A stretch of 64,000 nucleotides of DNA from Rhynchopus euleeides (GCA_963210315.1 OY723238.1:1736001-1800000); one strand, 5' to 3'. Counted from the first letter of the stretch, positions 34,301 to 44,907 are shown. Notes: generated by a model from the letters alone, not told the origin. Made by a program: numbers and translations.

Positions 34301-35433
34301 AGGGGGCATGCGCTTTACTCGCCCGTCCGTCGTCGCCGCGGTCTATGAACGCTGGTGACACACAGACGCGCACGCCTAGTGCAGGTGAGGCGGTTTTGGT
34401 GGGGAAGGTGGCCCCATTTACAGCGATGGTGCCGACATATCGAGGGCGTGCGCCAGAGGAGGGGTCCACGCGATGCACGCCCATGGCAATGGTCTTCTTT
34501 TCGTTTAGGCGCATTCCCGTTATTGCGCAGAACTCGCCCGTGATGTCCGCGCCACGTTGTGTCAGCGCCTCAGAGACACGCGAGATGATAGTGGCGTCAT
34601 CCGCGTACGATATGCTGAGGGCCCCCCCGCTCTCTTCCTGGATCGCTTTCACCAGGACGGAGAGCAACGCGTTGATGAGGACGACCGACAATGGGCAGCC
34701 CTGAAGAATTCCGTTCGTCACATCGAACTCCCCCCCCACTCCGAGTGGGGTCTTGAAGCGACGGCGGAGGCGCGAGTACATCGCTTCCAGCGGCCGGAGG
34801 ATGCGCTCGTGCAGCCCCATTGCACGCGCCAGCTCCAGGACTAAGCGCTGGGGTACCCTGTCGAAACATTTCGAGAAGTCGAGCGCCAGGAGGTAGATCG
34901 AGGTGTCCTTGTCCAGGAGCGTTTCCTCAATCTGGGTCGTGAGGTCCATCAGCGCGTCGTCGGCGCGGTGGCCGGGGCGGAAGCCGTGTTGAGAGGGGTC
35001 AATCCAGCCCTCCTGCCATACGACAACATCCTGCAGACGGCGGCAGGCCCATATGCGGTACACCAGGCTCGTGACCGTGATGGGCCGAAGTCCGAGCGGG
35101 TCGCCAGCGTATTCGCCCTTGGGGATGAGCGTCACCAGTGCGGTTCTCAGCGCCTCGGGCCAAGAGCCGGTACGCTCGATGCTGTTGAAGAGGGCTGCAA
35201 ACCCATCCATTAGCCCCACCGGCAGAAGTGCAACCTCTTCCAGTCTCCAGCCGTCGACGCCGCAGGTGCCCGACTTGGACTTCGCTAGCTTCATCTGTGC
35301 CAGCGCGATGAGGTCTGACCCCGTGATGTCGGATATAGTCATCGGAGTGTGGTGTACGTATTTCCCGAAGCGCTCCATGAACGGCGCAAATTCGGGTTCC
35401 CCAACGCGATCAGGGTACAGCCGCAGGATGCTG
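31321..35433 (-). mobile_element. Long copy of the microsatellite-flanked non-LTR retrotransposon
   Basis: On the minus strand the body runs from GAGCAGCATCCTGCGG at 35433 to ...AAGCATACG at 31321. Both borders are pyrimidine microsatellite (plus strand: CCCT repeats), and the truncated copy at 16019 is also embedded in CT repeat. It encodes an RT with a C-terminal zinc motif and a distinctive Cys/His-rich plus Pro-rich extension. No N-terminal endonuclease is present, so either this copy is also 5'-truncated at the tract or the element uses another nicking activity. Confidence 0.85.
31380..35433 (-). CDS. Non-LTR reverse transcriptase with C-terminal zinc motif and Cys/His-rich tail
   Basis: The frame is open from 35537 to TAG 31380-31382; the first 35 or so codons lie in flanking repeat, so the true start is not known. 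RT motifs are clear: GTCGVDGW, TLIPKG, LRPITVTSLVYR, GFRPGHRADDAL, LALDFSKCFDRVP, GILQGCPLSVVL and YADDATII (near codon 311). A C-x2-C-x9-H-x4-C motif (CRNCDTG to HLFWEC) follows near codon 725. After it comes ELAIDFEVFSGLDV, then a Cys/His-rich block at about 1040-1135 (KCHDCDAAGH, CCKRGHHGC, CCKKGHH) and a 250-residue Pro/Ala/Ser-rich tail. The Cys/His block may bind nucleic acid, perhaps the target repeat (inference). No endonuclease domain was recognised. No stop interrupts the frame. Confidence 0.88.
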
Positions 35434-35453
35434 CTCCCTCCCTCCCTCCCTCC
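35434..35453 (+). repeat. CCCT microsatellite at the 5' border of the long non-LTR copy
   Basis: CTCCCTCCCTCCCTCCCTCC, matching the CCCT units at the other border (31309-31320). Together they look like the two halves of a tract split by the insertion, or a target duplication within it. Confidence 0.85.
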
Positions 35454-36558
35454 CGTGTGTTCCCCCTCTGGAGTGAAAACTCTCTTGATCCTTGGCTTGG
35501 TGATCGTTTCTGTTTTGTGCGCACGAACTACGCACAAGTACGCACGAACTACGCAATATGGCCTCGTAATGTCACTTTTTTATTTTGTACTGGGGCGGGA
35601 CCAGTAATTAGTTCAAAAAGGCTGAAAAAATGCCGAAAATTTTCGAATCCCAGTCAGGGACCACTCTGAATCACCTGTATCGTGCAAAGAAACGGGTTTG
35701 TTTGCCGGAAAGTCACAATGTGTGCCCTCCACAGGCCCCCCTACCCCCCGAGTACTCGAGGGGTAGGGGGGTATGAGGGGGGGGGTGGTTTCACTCAATT
35801 GGTGTTCCCAGTAAGAGGTGTAAATGGACACCCCATGGCCAAAACGACCCCACTGCGATCCGCACAGATCCCAAACGTTCCAAATAACGGGTTTTTGGAA
35901 CAGCCAAGGAGGGGGTCCCGCTGGGTGGGCTGGTGTGGTTGCCTCTCAGTCACATCCTATGACCAGCCCCTGGGCCAGACCCACGTTTCACGGACGAAGC
36001 TTGACAGCTCGACCACAGAAATGACCCCACTACGATCCGCACAGATTCCAAATAGTCAAAGGAACAGGGTTTTGCAACGCCCGAGTAGGGGGCTCCTTTA
36101 GGAGGCGTTTTGGTACAATCACGGCTCTGTAGTGATAAGGGGTTTCGCAGGCAGTGTCCTTAGCCTTCAGCCACTGTCAAGTAAGCCCATTCTATGGCTT
36201 GTCTTGAGGGTGCGTTGTCATCTGTTGGTCCCAGGTACAGACAAACAAACGCTGCAGCTGGGCGAGGGCTGACTGATGTGTCTTCCGACGTCCGAGGTTT
36301 GAGACTTCGGACAACCTAGTTTGGTGAGTCTCGAGCCAGGCTCCTAGGGCCTCCAGAGACAGGTCCTTCCGCAGCAGTCAGAAGGATGACTTCCTGCAAA
36401 CCAGAGGGCCTGGGTGGATATTTGGGCCACATGGAGGCCCCCTACATCAGGAAATGGGCACCACAAGGTCTGGGACGAGGCCGGTGGTAGTGTTGGTGCA
36501 GTCTGGGCTCTGTATTGGAGGTAGCGTGTTTCCCACAGGAGAGAATAAAAAAGTGGCA
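35454..36558. other. Intergenic region with ACTACGCA and CGATCCGCAC repeats
   Basis: No gene. At 35517-35558 the word ACTACGCAC is repeated three times, ending CGCAATATGGCC, and CGTAATGTCACTTTTTT follows, the inverse of AAAAAAGTGGCATTAT found at 36549 and 37868. Two copies of CCCCACT[A/G]CGATCCGCAC at 35853 and 36025 belong to the family concentrated at 47.5-48.9 kb. Confidence 0.55.
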
Positions 36559-36865
36559 TTATCTGGTGCCCCTGATTTACCCCTTTTTCACTACGCACAA
36601 ACTACGCAATCTGGGGGGGGGGTCTCGCTTTTTGGTCCCCCCCCAGTTTTTTTTGGTCCCCCTTTCTGTGTGGCTACTGAGACAGGACTGGAGGCACTGC
36701 GCTGACCGAGCAAAAAATTATTGCCAGAACTCACTATACACCGTACGAAAGAACGCACGACATGTGGGGCGGGACTCCAGAAACACCTGGGCAAGGTTGC
36801 CCCATGCCCAGAAACACCTGAGAAGGAAGTGAGTTCCAGGAGCCGCGTAGAACACCCTCGAGATT

Positions 36866-37183
36866 GTGAATGATGATACGATCACAGCCTTCAGGGCGAT
36901 GCGAGGTGCCACCCTGAAGGTGGCCCTTGACATCAAGGAGAGCGTCGGCCGAGGGGTCGACGAAAAGCTGAAGAAGGCGCTACTGGCACTGGATCCCGCG
37001 GGGTATACGGAGGTCACCGCCACACAGGCAACCTCCGCTGACAACGTCCAGGAGACGTTATCCGAGGGGATCACAACGGCACTAGAGATCTGTGTCACGG
37101 GATCCAGGCGCCCACTCTCCCTCGACGGTCTGGGGATTGTTGTTGGGTATGGTGTCGTTTCCTGCAGCTGCAAAAAAGCGTAG
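36866..37183 (+). CDS. 105-residue protein of the 1-kb TIR element, copy 2
   Basis: Identical in sequence to the frame at 19668-19985. Two copies without any change suggest very recent movement or duplication. No function can be assigned. Confidence 0.45.
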   Translation: MNDDTITAFRAMRGATLKVALDIKESVGRGVDEKLKKALLALDPAGYTEVTATQATSADNVQETLSEGITTALEICVTGSRRPLSLDGLGIVVGYGVVSCSCKKA

Positions 37184-37263
37184 CAACTGTGCTTCCTTCT
37201 TCCTTAATGATGCGTTGACGCTTCCACCCGGAGGAGCTGAAGCAGGCACCGCTTAATGATGCG

Positions 37264-37461
37264 TTGATGCTTCCACCCGACGAGCTGAAGCAGGCACCGC
37301 GCCAAAGGGCACCCCCAAAGAGACCTGCAAAGACTGCGTCGAAACCCGCACCGAAGGCTGCCAGCGCTGCAGCACCTGAAGAACCTGCAGCACCTGAAGC
37401 GCCTGCACCCTCACTGACCCCGGAACAGCAAGAACTCCTTGAGTTTGGGGTCCCGGCATAG
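37264..37461 (+). CDS. 65-residue Lys/Ala/Pro-rich protein of the 1-kb TIR element, copy 2
   Basis: As at 20066-20272, but with one APA unit fewer in the Ala/Pro repeat (EEPAAPEAPAP). The loss is of 9 bp and keeps the frame, which is weak evidence that the frame matters. Confidence 0.35.
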   Translation: MMLPPDELKQAPRQRAPPKRPAKTASKPAPKAASAAAPEEPAAPEAPAPSLTPEQQELLEFGVPA

Positions 37462-37564
37462 AGACAGAGAATGGCTGAGTAAATCAAAAAATGAGACCCC
37501 CCCCCCCCCCCCTTTTCACTACGCACAAACTACGCAATATGGGGTCGTCAGGGGCACCATTATC

Positions 37565-37991
37565 GTCGCTTTCGCCTCTCCCCCCCTGCCCCCCCCCCCC
37601 TTTACCTCGCCCCCTTTTCCCCTCACCAGCGGGCTGCCCCTTGTGAATGGTAGATTTGCCTACAGCCCCTTGTTCATGCCGCCAGCACGGAGCCCCACGC
37701 AGCTCAACCCCGGCCAGTGCGCGGTTTGTTTGCCCTAGAGCTTTGTTGTTTGTGTAGTTCATGTTACAGTGCTAAGAGCCCGTAGAAGCAAAAGTAGAAC
37801 CTGCTGCGCTAGCCCCACCAAGCAGCCACAGTACGACAGGACGCGCGCAGGCACCGGGCCCCCTCTCCTAAAAAAAAAGTGGCATTATTGCTTATGCACA
37901 ATGTACGCACAAACTACGCAAAACTACGCACGAACTACGCAATTTGGGCCTTTCAGCAACACCAAAAATATACCCTTAAAAAATACCGGGT
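37565..37991. repeat. Spacer with ACTACGCA repeats
   Basis: AAAAAAAAGTGGCATTATTG at 37866 is followed by GTACGCACAAACTACGCAA, AACTACGCACGAACTACGCA and ATTTGGGCC to about 37947. It resembles the pieces at 35517 and 36549 and is probably part of a further repeat family sharing the cassette of the 1-kb TIR element. The block at 37810-37860 matches 21090-21150. Confidence 0.55.
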
Positions 37992-38085
37992 ATGCCCCAC
38001 CGTGCGGCCAGGAGAACACGAAAACCAGCGACCCCTCTCAGTAGGACCGCTACGAAACACGGCCAAAAAAATCGTTCAAAATCGC
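37992..38085 (+). mobile_element. 5'-truncated LINE copy (last 95 bp only)
   Basis: ATGCCCCACCGTGCGGCCAG, GAGAACACGAAAACCAGCGA and CCCCT, ending GGCCAAAAAAATCGTTCAAA then ATCGC, match 27786-27882 with small differences. The right border coincides with the LINE 3' end, as expected of an aborted reverse transcription. Confidence 0.8.
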
Positions 38086-41000
38086 TGTACATGTTGGGCT
38101 GCCAGCCTTGCATGGATGGACAAAAGTGGGGGGGGGGGATGTTTTGTTTTTTTTGCCACACGTTTTTTTTCTCTGAAAGAAACTTCCTCCCAAAATGGTG
38201 TTGATGGGGGTAAGAAAGCCACGTCAAACAAAGGGGTGTGGCGGGTTAGAGTGTTGGGGTGTGTGCACACGAAAGAAGAGGCAGCAGGGGGGGTGGTGGT
38301 GGTGGGGCTGCAGGTGAGGAACCGTGCGATACATTTTGGAGAAAAGGCTGTATGTTTGTTTTTTGCTTTGCCTTTCGGGTGGGGGGTGGGGGGGCGGTCC
38401 CATCCGTTCTCCACCCCCCCCTTCCCCAGCTGCCGATTTGCGGGGGGGGGGGGGGTTTCGTGTGTATGTCTTTGCCTTGGTCCGCATTCCCTGCCGGTGG
38501 CCGCGGTGATGGCGGTGGTGCGGATCAGCGCGTGTGTGTGAAATGTGTAGGGTTTGGTATTTGCCAAAATAGGATTCTTTTTTTTTTCTCTCTCTCTCTC
38601 CTACCTCCCATTTTTTGCATGCCTGTTCACAGCCCTTTGAGTTCTATGGACAATGTCCGTTTAGCAGCACGACAGGACTGCGTGGCAGCAAACTGCAAAG
38701 ATGGGGAGGTCAGGGCCCCTGTGTGACTTGTCTATCACAGAGGACGGACGAGTCTCATGGTTTTTCTTCTTCCTTTATTTTTTTTTTTGCCCCTCTATTT
38801 TTTTATGGTTTTTTTTTGTGTTGGCTTGATTTTTTTCGTGCGCAGGCGGTCAGGAGAAAATGTTGGGTCCAATGTCATGTGCAGACCTCAGCGCCCCCCA
38901 CATCATAAATGGGTTGGCGTGGTGCGCGGCCGCAACCCCAGCACTGTCTGAGGTGGTTGCGCTTCGCAATTGCTCCAAACCGAGTTCAAAAATAAAGGAC
39001 ATGAAGGGGGTCCTCGCCACCGGCAAGTTTTTGGCAACGTTCGGTGTATTTCTCAGAAAGTGAAATGTACCAAAACGCACTATTTTCGCCACCGGCGCCG
39101 CAGCGGGGACCTTCTTCTGGGATTGGAATGCCAGAGAATTGCCGGATGCCTTGACGACTCATTCTCATCGATATCAGTTTCTGCAGGCCAATCTTGTTGG
39201 CGTATCATCTCATCAGCACCCTGCAACACACATGGCCACACGCACGCACAGCCCACAAAGTGGGCTGTGATTCACGAAGGTTTTGTGTCTGAAGCTTCCT
39301 GCCCCCCACCCAAACACCACCGCCACCCACTACTGACGTTTCAAATCTACCGCAACCACCCAAACCCCAACGAATGTGATGTCATGCATTTCCCCCATTT
39401 TTCAGCATCTGAATTTAGGAATCCCCAGGTGTGGCTCTATTTTGGGGGTATTTTGGCCGATTTTCGAAATCCTATTTTGGTTTTTTTGCACTTTTTTTTG
39501 GGTGCTTTTTTGCACGATTTCTGTGCCTCAGACACAGATTTTGGTGTGAGTTTTGCGCTATTTTGATTCACTCGGCCTCACCGATGCATACGATTCGAAA
39601 AAATGGCGAAAAAATCGCTATCAACAACGGTGAACGAATGGAGGTAGATGGGGAAGTGGAAGGACACAGCACGCCCTCCCACTGCTCGCCACCTGTACAC
39701 TACCTCTCTGTTCAAGGCGGTCAGTGCCTCTTGATGCTGCACACAAATCACTGTACATCCCAGGGCGCCTTCCTTGTGAGAATAGCGGAACCTCTGCGTT
39801 GCAGTTTGGTGGTTGAGGCCGGCGGTGGTGACTCACTTTGGTGACTGTGCTTCCTTCCCCCTGAGCTCGACCAGATCCAGGTCGACCTGGTGCTGTGTGG
39901 CTCCGGTGTGGTATCTCCTTGCTTCCTCGCACACATACACGTGGTTCCTCGCCACGGATGCCCACCAAGTGAACCCGAAACATATCACGGGCCCCGACGA
40001 CCCTTTCGAGATGTCATAGCCGCAAGCCCGCAAATCCGATCGCATTCGCAAGGTGTTCGTCTCTGAGAGATTAGGCTCGGGCCAGCCTCCCGCGAGGTGT
40101 GAACCGATATGCCCAGCCCCGTACGCGCAAGCTTGGCTCCAAGACCAGGCACAAGCCACAGGGGGGTCTGGGGGGCGGAGCCCCCCAGCCGCCGGAGGCC
40201 ACGGTAGCGAACGTCTGTTGGCCTGGCTCCATAGTCGCATACGCTCAAGTACAACACAACTGACAGATAGCACATGTCGCATGGGGGGGTCTGGGGGGTT
40301 CCGCCCCCCAGCCGCCGGAGGCCACGGTAGTGAACATCTGTTGGTTTGAGCTCGAGAGCAAGCCTCTCACACCACCGCCCTCCGACCCCCCTCTCCACCC
40401 CCAGGTGCAAATTTTTTTTGCATCCGGAAAATGTGTTCTTTTGACTGTTTGAGCACATCCAAGACCGGGAACATAAAAATTTTCGGCCAATACCAAGTAG
40501 GGTCACTATAAAATCCAAAGGAAAAAAGTATGGGGGTGAGTGGTGTATGGCTCGCACAGGGCCTGCCTACTCAAATCCCAATCACCACACAGACATTGTG
40601 TTTTCTCACTAATGGTTGGAATTGTATCTGGTCCCGTTATTTATTTCTGCGCAGCCCACACGGATTATAATGGTTTCTCTTTTCCCTGAAGAGAAATCGC
40701 AACACCCCCACCGCACCCCATCGCCACCAACGGCACTGATCCTTTTAAGAAATCAGCTGTATGCCAAGGATGGGTCCTGGAAACTACTTTACTGCCCAAG
40801 CCATGTTCCTGACTCCCTCACCACTCCGACTGACGGAGATTGCGGACAGCTGTGTTCTGAAAAGGCTTTGTCCAGGCAAACTGGATGAACCCAGTCCTGT
40901 GCCGCGTCTCCTCCACCCCCGCCATAAAGCTTGTCACAATGCAAAGAAATCAAAACGAGAGCGTACAATGCGTGCAGTGTTATTGAATCAACAAAACAAA

Positions 41001-41302
41001 GAAAACTGGAACACCATCCCCTGTCACAGGGTCAAAACACTGCCCGCTCGTGCGGAAAACCAAAACCGGGCTTCTTTTGTACAAACAATGCATATAGACA
41101 AGCCTGATGTAAACGTAATTCACTCTTTTTCGAATGTCACGAACCAAAAGAAAATGCCAGGGAAATCGTCTTAGATATCCCTGGGTGGGTCGGAGGGTGG
41201 AAGGGCGAACAAACAACAAAAAAAACGAGCAAAATCATCAGCCTCATATTTGCCTGAGCGCAAAGAGGCTGGGTGTGGCTGTGCCACTCCAAATAAAATA
41301 AC
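38086..41302. other. Intergenic region, no supported gene
   Basis: Alternating G/C runs and T-rich tracts (38.1-38.9 kb), then unremarkable sequence. No domain-bearing frame. The GC-hairpin pair at 40152-40341 is listed separately. Confidence 0.5.
40152..40341 (+). repeat. GC-hairpin repeat, two units (40152-40215 and 40271-40341)
   Basis: Both contain GGGGGGTCTGGGGGG and CCCCCCAGCCGCCGGAGGCC followed by ACGGTAG[C/T]GAACGTCTG or ACATCTG. The second unit has TTCC in the loop. The upstream block (CTCGGGCCAGCCTCCCGCGA, ACCGATATGCCCAGCCCC) matches 9480-9530 inside the hAT-type element, so this locus is a diverged relative of that element with lost ends. Confidence 0.75.
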
Positions 41303-41307
41303 GCAAT

Positions 41308-41980
41308 TGGGGTAATCAGGCTGGGGAAAAAACAACAAATCACACCCGATCACAACAGATCACAACAAATCGTCAGCTGATTGAGGGTGTGATAACACAA
41401 CAAATCACAAGGCAAATGTTGTGATTTGTTGTGATTTTTTGCGATTTGTTGCGGCCAGTTGTGATTTGTTGTGACTAGGTGTGACGTGGTGTAGGTCCTG
41501 GGCAAGACGTTAAACTACCTGGGAGGGCTTCCCCAGACCATGACGGGTGCTTGCACCAGGAGTTTGAAACAGCCACTCATGCCTTGCGATGCTCAAGTGC
41601 CTGCTGGACCCCTATGTCCTTCAGGCCCCAAAGCAGGCAACGATATGGGAGCAACCTAACGGGGGAGGTGAAGAGGGCACGGGTCTTAGCCTGATGACAC
41701 ACTGCAACCTCAAGGTGACTGGCGACACCTCTCCCACAGTCTGCGGCGACTCTGCCGTGGCGACAAGGCTTCCTGTCATGGGAGATCGCTGCGTGGATCA
41801 ACGTGGCACCACCCGTGTGCTCGGCAGGTTGTTTCGGCACCTGTTTTCTCCGTGTAAAACAACAAATCGCAACAAATCACAACAAATCACAACAAATCAC
41901 AACATTTGGCGTTGTGATTTGTTGTGATCGGGTGTGATTCGTTGTGATTTGTTGTTTTTTTCCCCAGCCTGATTACCCCA
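41308..41980 (+). mobile_element. AACAAATCAC-repeat TIR element, copy B, 673 bp
   Basis: The left end TGGGGTAATCAGGCTGGGG has its inverse CCCCAGCCTGATTACCCCA at the right. GCAAT lies directly on both sides (41303-41307 and 41981-41985), a 5-bp target duplication. Subterminal arrays of AACAAATCAC or its inverse occupy 41330-41490 and 41855-41955. The core (41605-41850) is shared, inverted, with copy A. The core frame APKQATIWEQPN...VLGRLFRHLF is open in both copies but short, and may be chance. Confidence 0.88.
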
Positions 41981-41985
41981 GCAAT

Positions 41986-43182
41986 GGTTTTTCAGAATCC
42001 ATTCGATCCACCACAACACCCGCCTTCTATTTATGTTGCCTTCTTTTGCACCCACAACCAAGGTTCTTTTCTCATGCTACTTCCATCGGCTTCTGCCATT
42101 CTATAAAGCATCTGACTCAAGAGGAGCATGCCCCAACCGGCGAGGGTTCTGCGAAGCAAATCAAAAAATATTTCAGCTGGGGTTCTAGGACGGCCTGCGT
42201 CTTTTCCACTGAAGTACACCCGCGAGTGTTACTGCCGCCACGCCTGGTTGGTTACGACACACCCCTGCCCCTTCCTAAATTGAGTCAGAATGACAAGCAA
42301 CGTCATCCCGAACGAAATCAACGATGGAGTTGAAAAAAATTATGTGGTGTCCATACTGTTGAAGTGAGTTTAAAACCCTTCATGGACTACATCCACTAAT
42401 GTGTGTGAATGCAGTGGATTTATCATCAGAGTGCCCCTTCGGTGCAACTTCCACTGGAACAAACATGCTATCGTGTGAATGGGTGAGGAACGTTTGTCGA
42501 GAGGTGTGTGTGTGTGTGTTTGCGAAGGAACCAGATCCCATGGTGTGTGCACTACAAAAAAGGTACATTCCGGCCTCGCTCCGGAGTTGATTTTTTATAG
42601 ATCCCATTTTTCTTGTCTGCACACCGCGATCACCACCACCCAACCACCCCCCAGCCACAGTGCACGATCCATATTTGAAACGTAGAGCAAGATGCACAGG
42701 GATGAAGCAACACATATTGTTGATCGCGCACCTGTCTTGTTTTTTTGGCAGCTCGCCAACACGCCCCCCCCCCCGCCCCCCACCAAAAGAAAATGCACAG
42801 GAAACCAGAAAATATAGTGGCTCAGACACGCCGCCAATCAAAAAAAAGCATGGCGCCAAAGATGTCCCGGGGGTCGAGTGTCCCAGGGTGCCGTGTGGTG
42901 GAAGGGTGCTGAAGACAGCATGCAATACGTTGCATCTGCCGAGGGGTGGGTGGGTGGGAGGGGGGGGGGGCAAAGAGGCAGAATCGGAGATTTTGTGCCG
43001 CCGGTTGCATCCGAAAACAACCCGCCCATCCTCTCCCCCCCCCCCCCTCCCCCTCCCCACATCCCGGGCCAAACAGCAGCCTTATCTTTTTTTGCACGGA
43101 ACGTCTCTCTCAGCCATCACACCACACCACCTCCTACAGCAGAGAATCGCCCCTCCCCCTTTCCCCCCTTCCCCACACACAG
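41986..43182. other. Intergenic region upstream of the lipase-like gene
   Basis: No gene. GT and C/G low complexity, with a pyrimidine-rich stretch (TCGCCCCTCCCCCTTTCCCC) immediately before the lipase-like start, which may be its promoter or leader. No TATA box was recognised. Confidence 0.5.
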
Positions 43183-44907
43183 ATGCGCCAACGGCAGGAG
43201 TTCCCGATGCAGCTGACAATGCTCGCCATCGCAGGGTTGCTGTGCGTGGAGACGGTGTTGGCGACAGGGATGGTCCCGTCTGACTGGCGCCTGAAGGACC
43301 GCTGCCTGTCCGTGCAGAAGGAGATCGAAGCGGGGCGCGGCACCGCCACCACTACCACCTCCTCCTCCTCCTCCACGCCGGTCCTCACCCCCGGCACCGC
43401 CAACGGGCCCTGGCACCAGCCGCCGCAACTCCCCCCGGAGCCCCACGGCGACATCCGCCCCAACGCCTTCATCGCGGCGTGCCTCGCCAGGGCGAGTTAC
43501 AACACCACCGCACACATCGCAGCCATCTCGGGGGCCACCGCCACCGCACCGACGTACCGTGTGGCGACACCCTCGCTCACCATCACAAACCCCTCGCTTC
43601 CCCCGGAGTTTTCGCAGAGGCAGATCCGCGATCTGGATGGGCTCTACGGGGACGCCCTGCTGTCACACACTGACCTCGCCCTGCTCGCCGGTGGTGGGGG
43701 TGGTGCGCACGACACCCCTGCCACCACCCCTGAGGAGTCGCAAGGGTTTGCCATCAAGGAAAGCTACAAAGGAGGGGCACGCCCGACATACTACGTCGTG
43801 TTCAAAGGCACCTCCTCTGCGGCTGACCTGGCTGAAGACCTCACGCTGCTCCTGGGCCCCTGGCCTGTCGAGTGGGTGCGGGGGTACCCCGCCGCATCCA
43901 TCACAGCCGTTGGCGAGATGCTGGCTGGGACTGCGGTGCAGGCTTCCCCCGAAGGGATCTCCGCGGCTTTCAGGGTGCATCAGGGGTTCCTGAAGAAGTA
44001 CACCCGGGTCAGGGCCTCACTCCTGCCCCTGGTTCGCCGCTATGTCTCCGAAGGGGCTAACGTTGAGATCGTTGGGCACGGCGCGGGGGGCGCGGTCGCC
44101 TCCATGGCCTTCATCGACCTGCATCTCTCGGGCATCCTGGGGTCCCCTCCTGCAGACGTGCAGAGTGCTGCCGCCACTCCCCAGCACAGCACAGCCCCGG
44201 GGGCTACCGCAGCTGCCGCGGCCGCCTCTCCTTTCTCGCCGCAGGCCGACGCGCTGCGGAGCCTTGAAGGGTTCTACAACAGTGCCACCCCGATCTATGG
44301 GTTGACGACCTTCGGTGCCTGCGCCTTCTCTTCGGCCACATTCGACGGAGCCTTCCGTGCCCTGGCATCCGCCCGGTCGCGCTATGTGATGGTGACATCA
44401 AACTATGTGCAGGACCCCGTGTCGAGGTTCCCCTCCGCCTACCTCCACTACAGCCAGGGGATCGGTGCGGTGTACCTCTGCAGCGACCAGGTTGCCTACA
44501 GCGGTGTGGCGGACCTGCTGCTGATCCATGCGATCGAAACATACGCCCTGCATGTCCTGCAGAGGCTGCTGGTGCGCAACTCGGGCCTGCTGGGTGGGTC
44601 CAACGTAGTCACCCCTGGGGGCAGCAGCGGCAGCCAGGCGGGGGGTATCGCGACGTCCGTCCAGCTTGCAGCAGCGCAGCATGCCCGCATGGCGAGCCCC
44701 TTCGCCCTCGGGCTGCAGGGCGTGGCAGGCGGTGTGGAGGTGCAGGCGCAGACCCGCGCTGCTGTGCACCCTGAGGTGTCCGCAGTGGATACCCTCGTGA
44801 CCTGGGCGGGCTATCTCCTGATGTGGGTGGTTGCGTGCTACGTTGCGGCTGCCCTCTTCCGTGCCTACAGCAGGGCGCGGGGCGGGCATGCCTACACCTC
44901 CTTCTAG
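43183..44907 (+). CDS. Secreted or membrane-anchored class-3 lipase-like protein without the nucleophile serine
   Basis: 574 residues, one exon, TAG stop. The start at 43183 (or 43207, eight codons later) puts a hydrophobic signal-type segment (MQLTMLAIAGLLCVETVLA) at the N terminus; the frame is open further upstream but Gly/Pro rich. The alpha/beta-hydrolase core is typical of lipase class 3: YYVVFKGTSSAADLAEDL, VHQGFLKKY, VEIVGHGAGGAVAS, TTFGACAFSS, and QDPVSRFP (Asp about 411), with DLLLIHAIETY (His about 449). The usual G-x-S-x-G elbow reads GHGAG, so residue 300 is Gly. The C terminus has one membrane helix (YLLMWVVACYVAAALF) and a short basic tail. A Thr/Ser linker follows the signal. 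It is probably a type I membrane pseudoenzyme (inference). GC-rich third positions suggest a genuinely expressed host gene. Confidence 0.85.
   Translation: MRQRQEFPMQLTMLAIAGLLCVETVLATGMVPSDWRLKDRCLSVQKEIEAGRGTATTTTSSSSSTPVLTPGTANGPWHQPPQLPPEPHGDIRPNAFIAACLARASYNTTAHIAAISGATATAPTYRVATPSLTITNPSLPPEFSQRQIRDLDGLYGDALLSHTDLALLAGGGGGAHDTPATTPEESQGFAIKESYKGGARPTYYVVFKGTSSAADLAEDLTLLLGPWPVEWVRGYPAASITAVGEMLAGTAVQASPEGISAAFRVHQGFLKKYTRVRASLLPLVRRYVSEGANVEIVGHGAGGAVASMAFIDLHLSGILGSPPADVQSAAATPQHSTAPGATAAAAAASPFSPQADALRSLEGFYNSATPIYGLTTFGACAFSSATFDGAFRALASARSRYVMVTSNYVQDPVSRFPSAYLHYSQGIGAVYLCSDQVAYSGVADLLLIHAIETYALHVLQRLLVRNSGLLGGSNVVTPGGSSGSQAGGIATSVQLAAAQHARMASPFALGLQGVAGGVEVQAQTRAAVHPEVSAVDTLVTWAGYLLMWVVACYVAAALFRAYSRARGGHAYTSF

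Larger units (their letters stand above)
36564..37559 (+). mobile_element. 1-kb TIR element, copy 2
   Basis: Same ends as copy 1 (TGGTGCCCCTGA and TCAGGGGCACCA) flanked exactly by TTATC at 36559-36563 and 37560-37564, a clean 5-bp target duplication. It differs from copy 1 by a handful of bases, length changes in the G/C runs and a 9-bp loss in the second ORF. The same cassette inversion between the two TIRs is present. It sits in another repeat whose end reads AAAAAAGTGGCATTATC. Confidence 0.9.
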
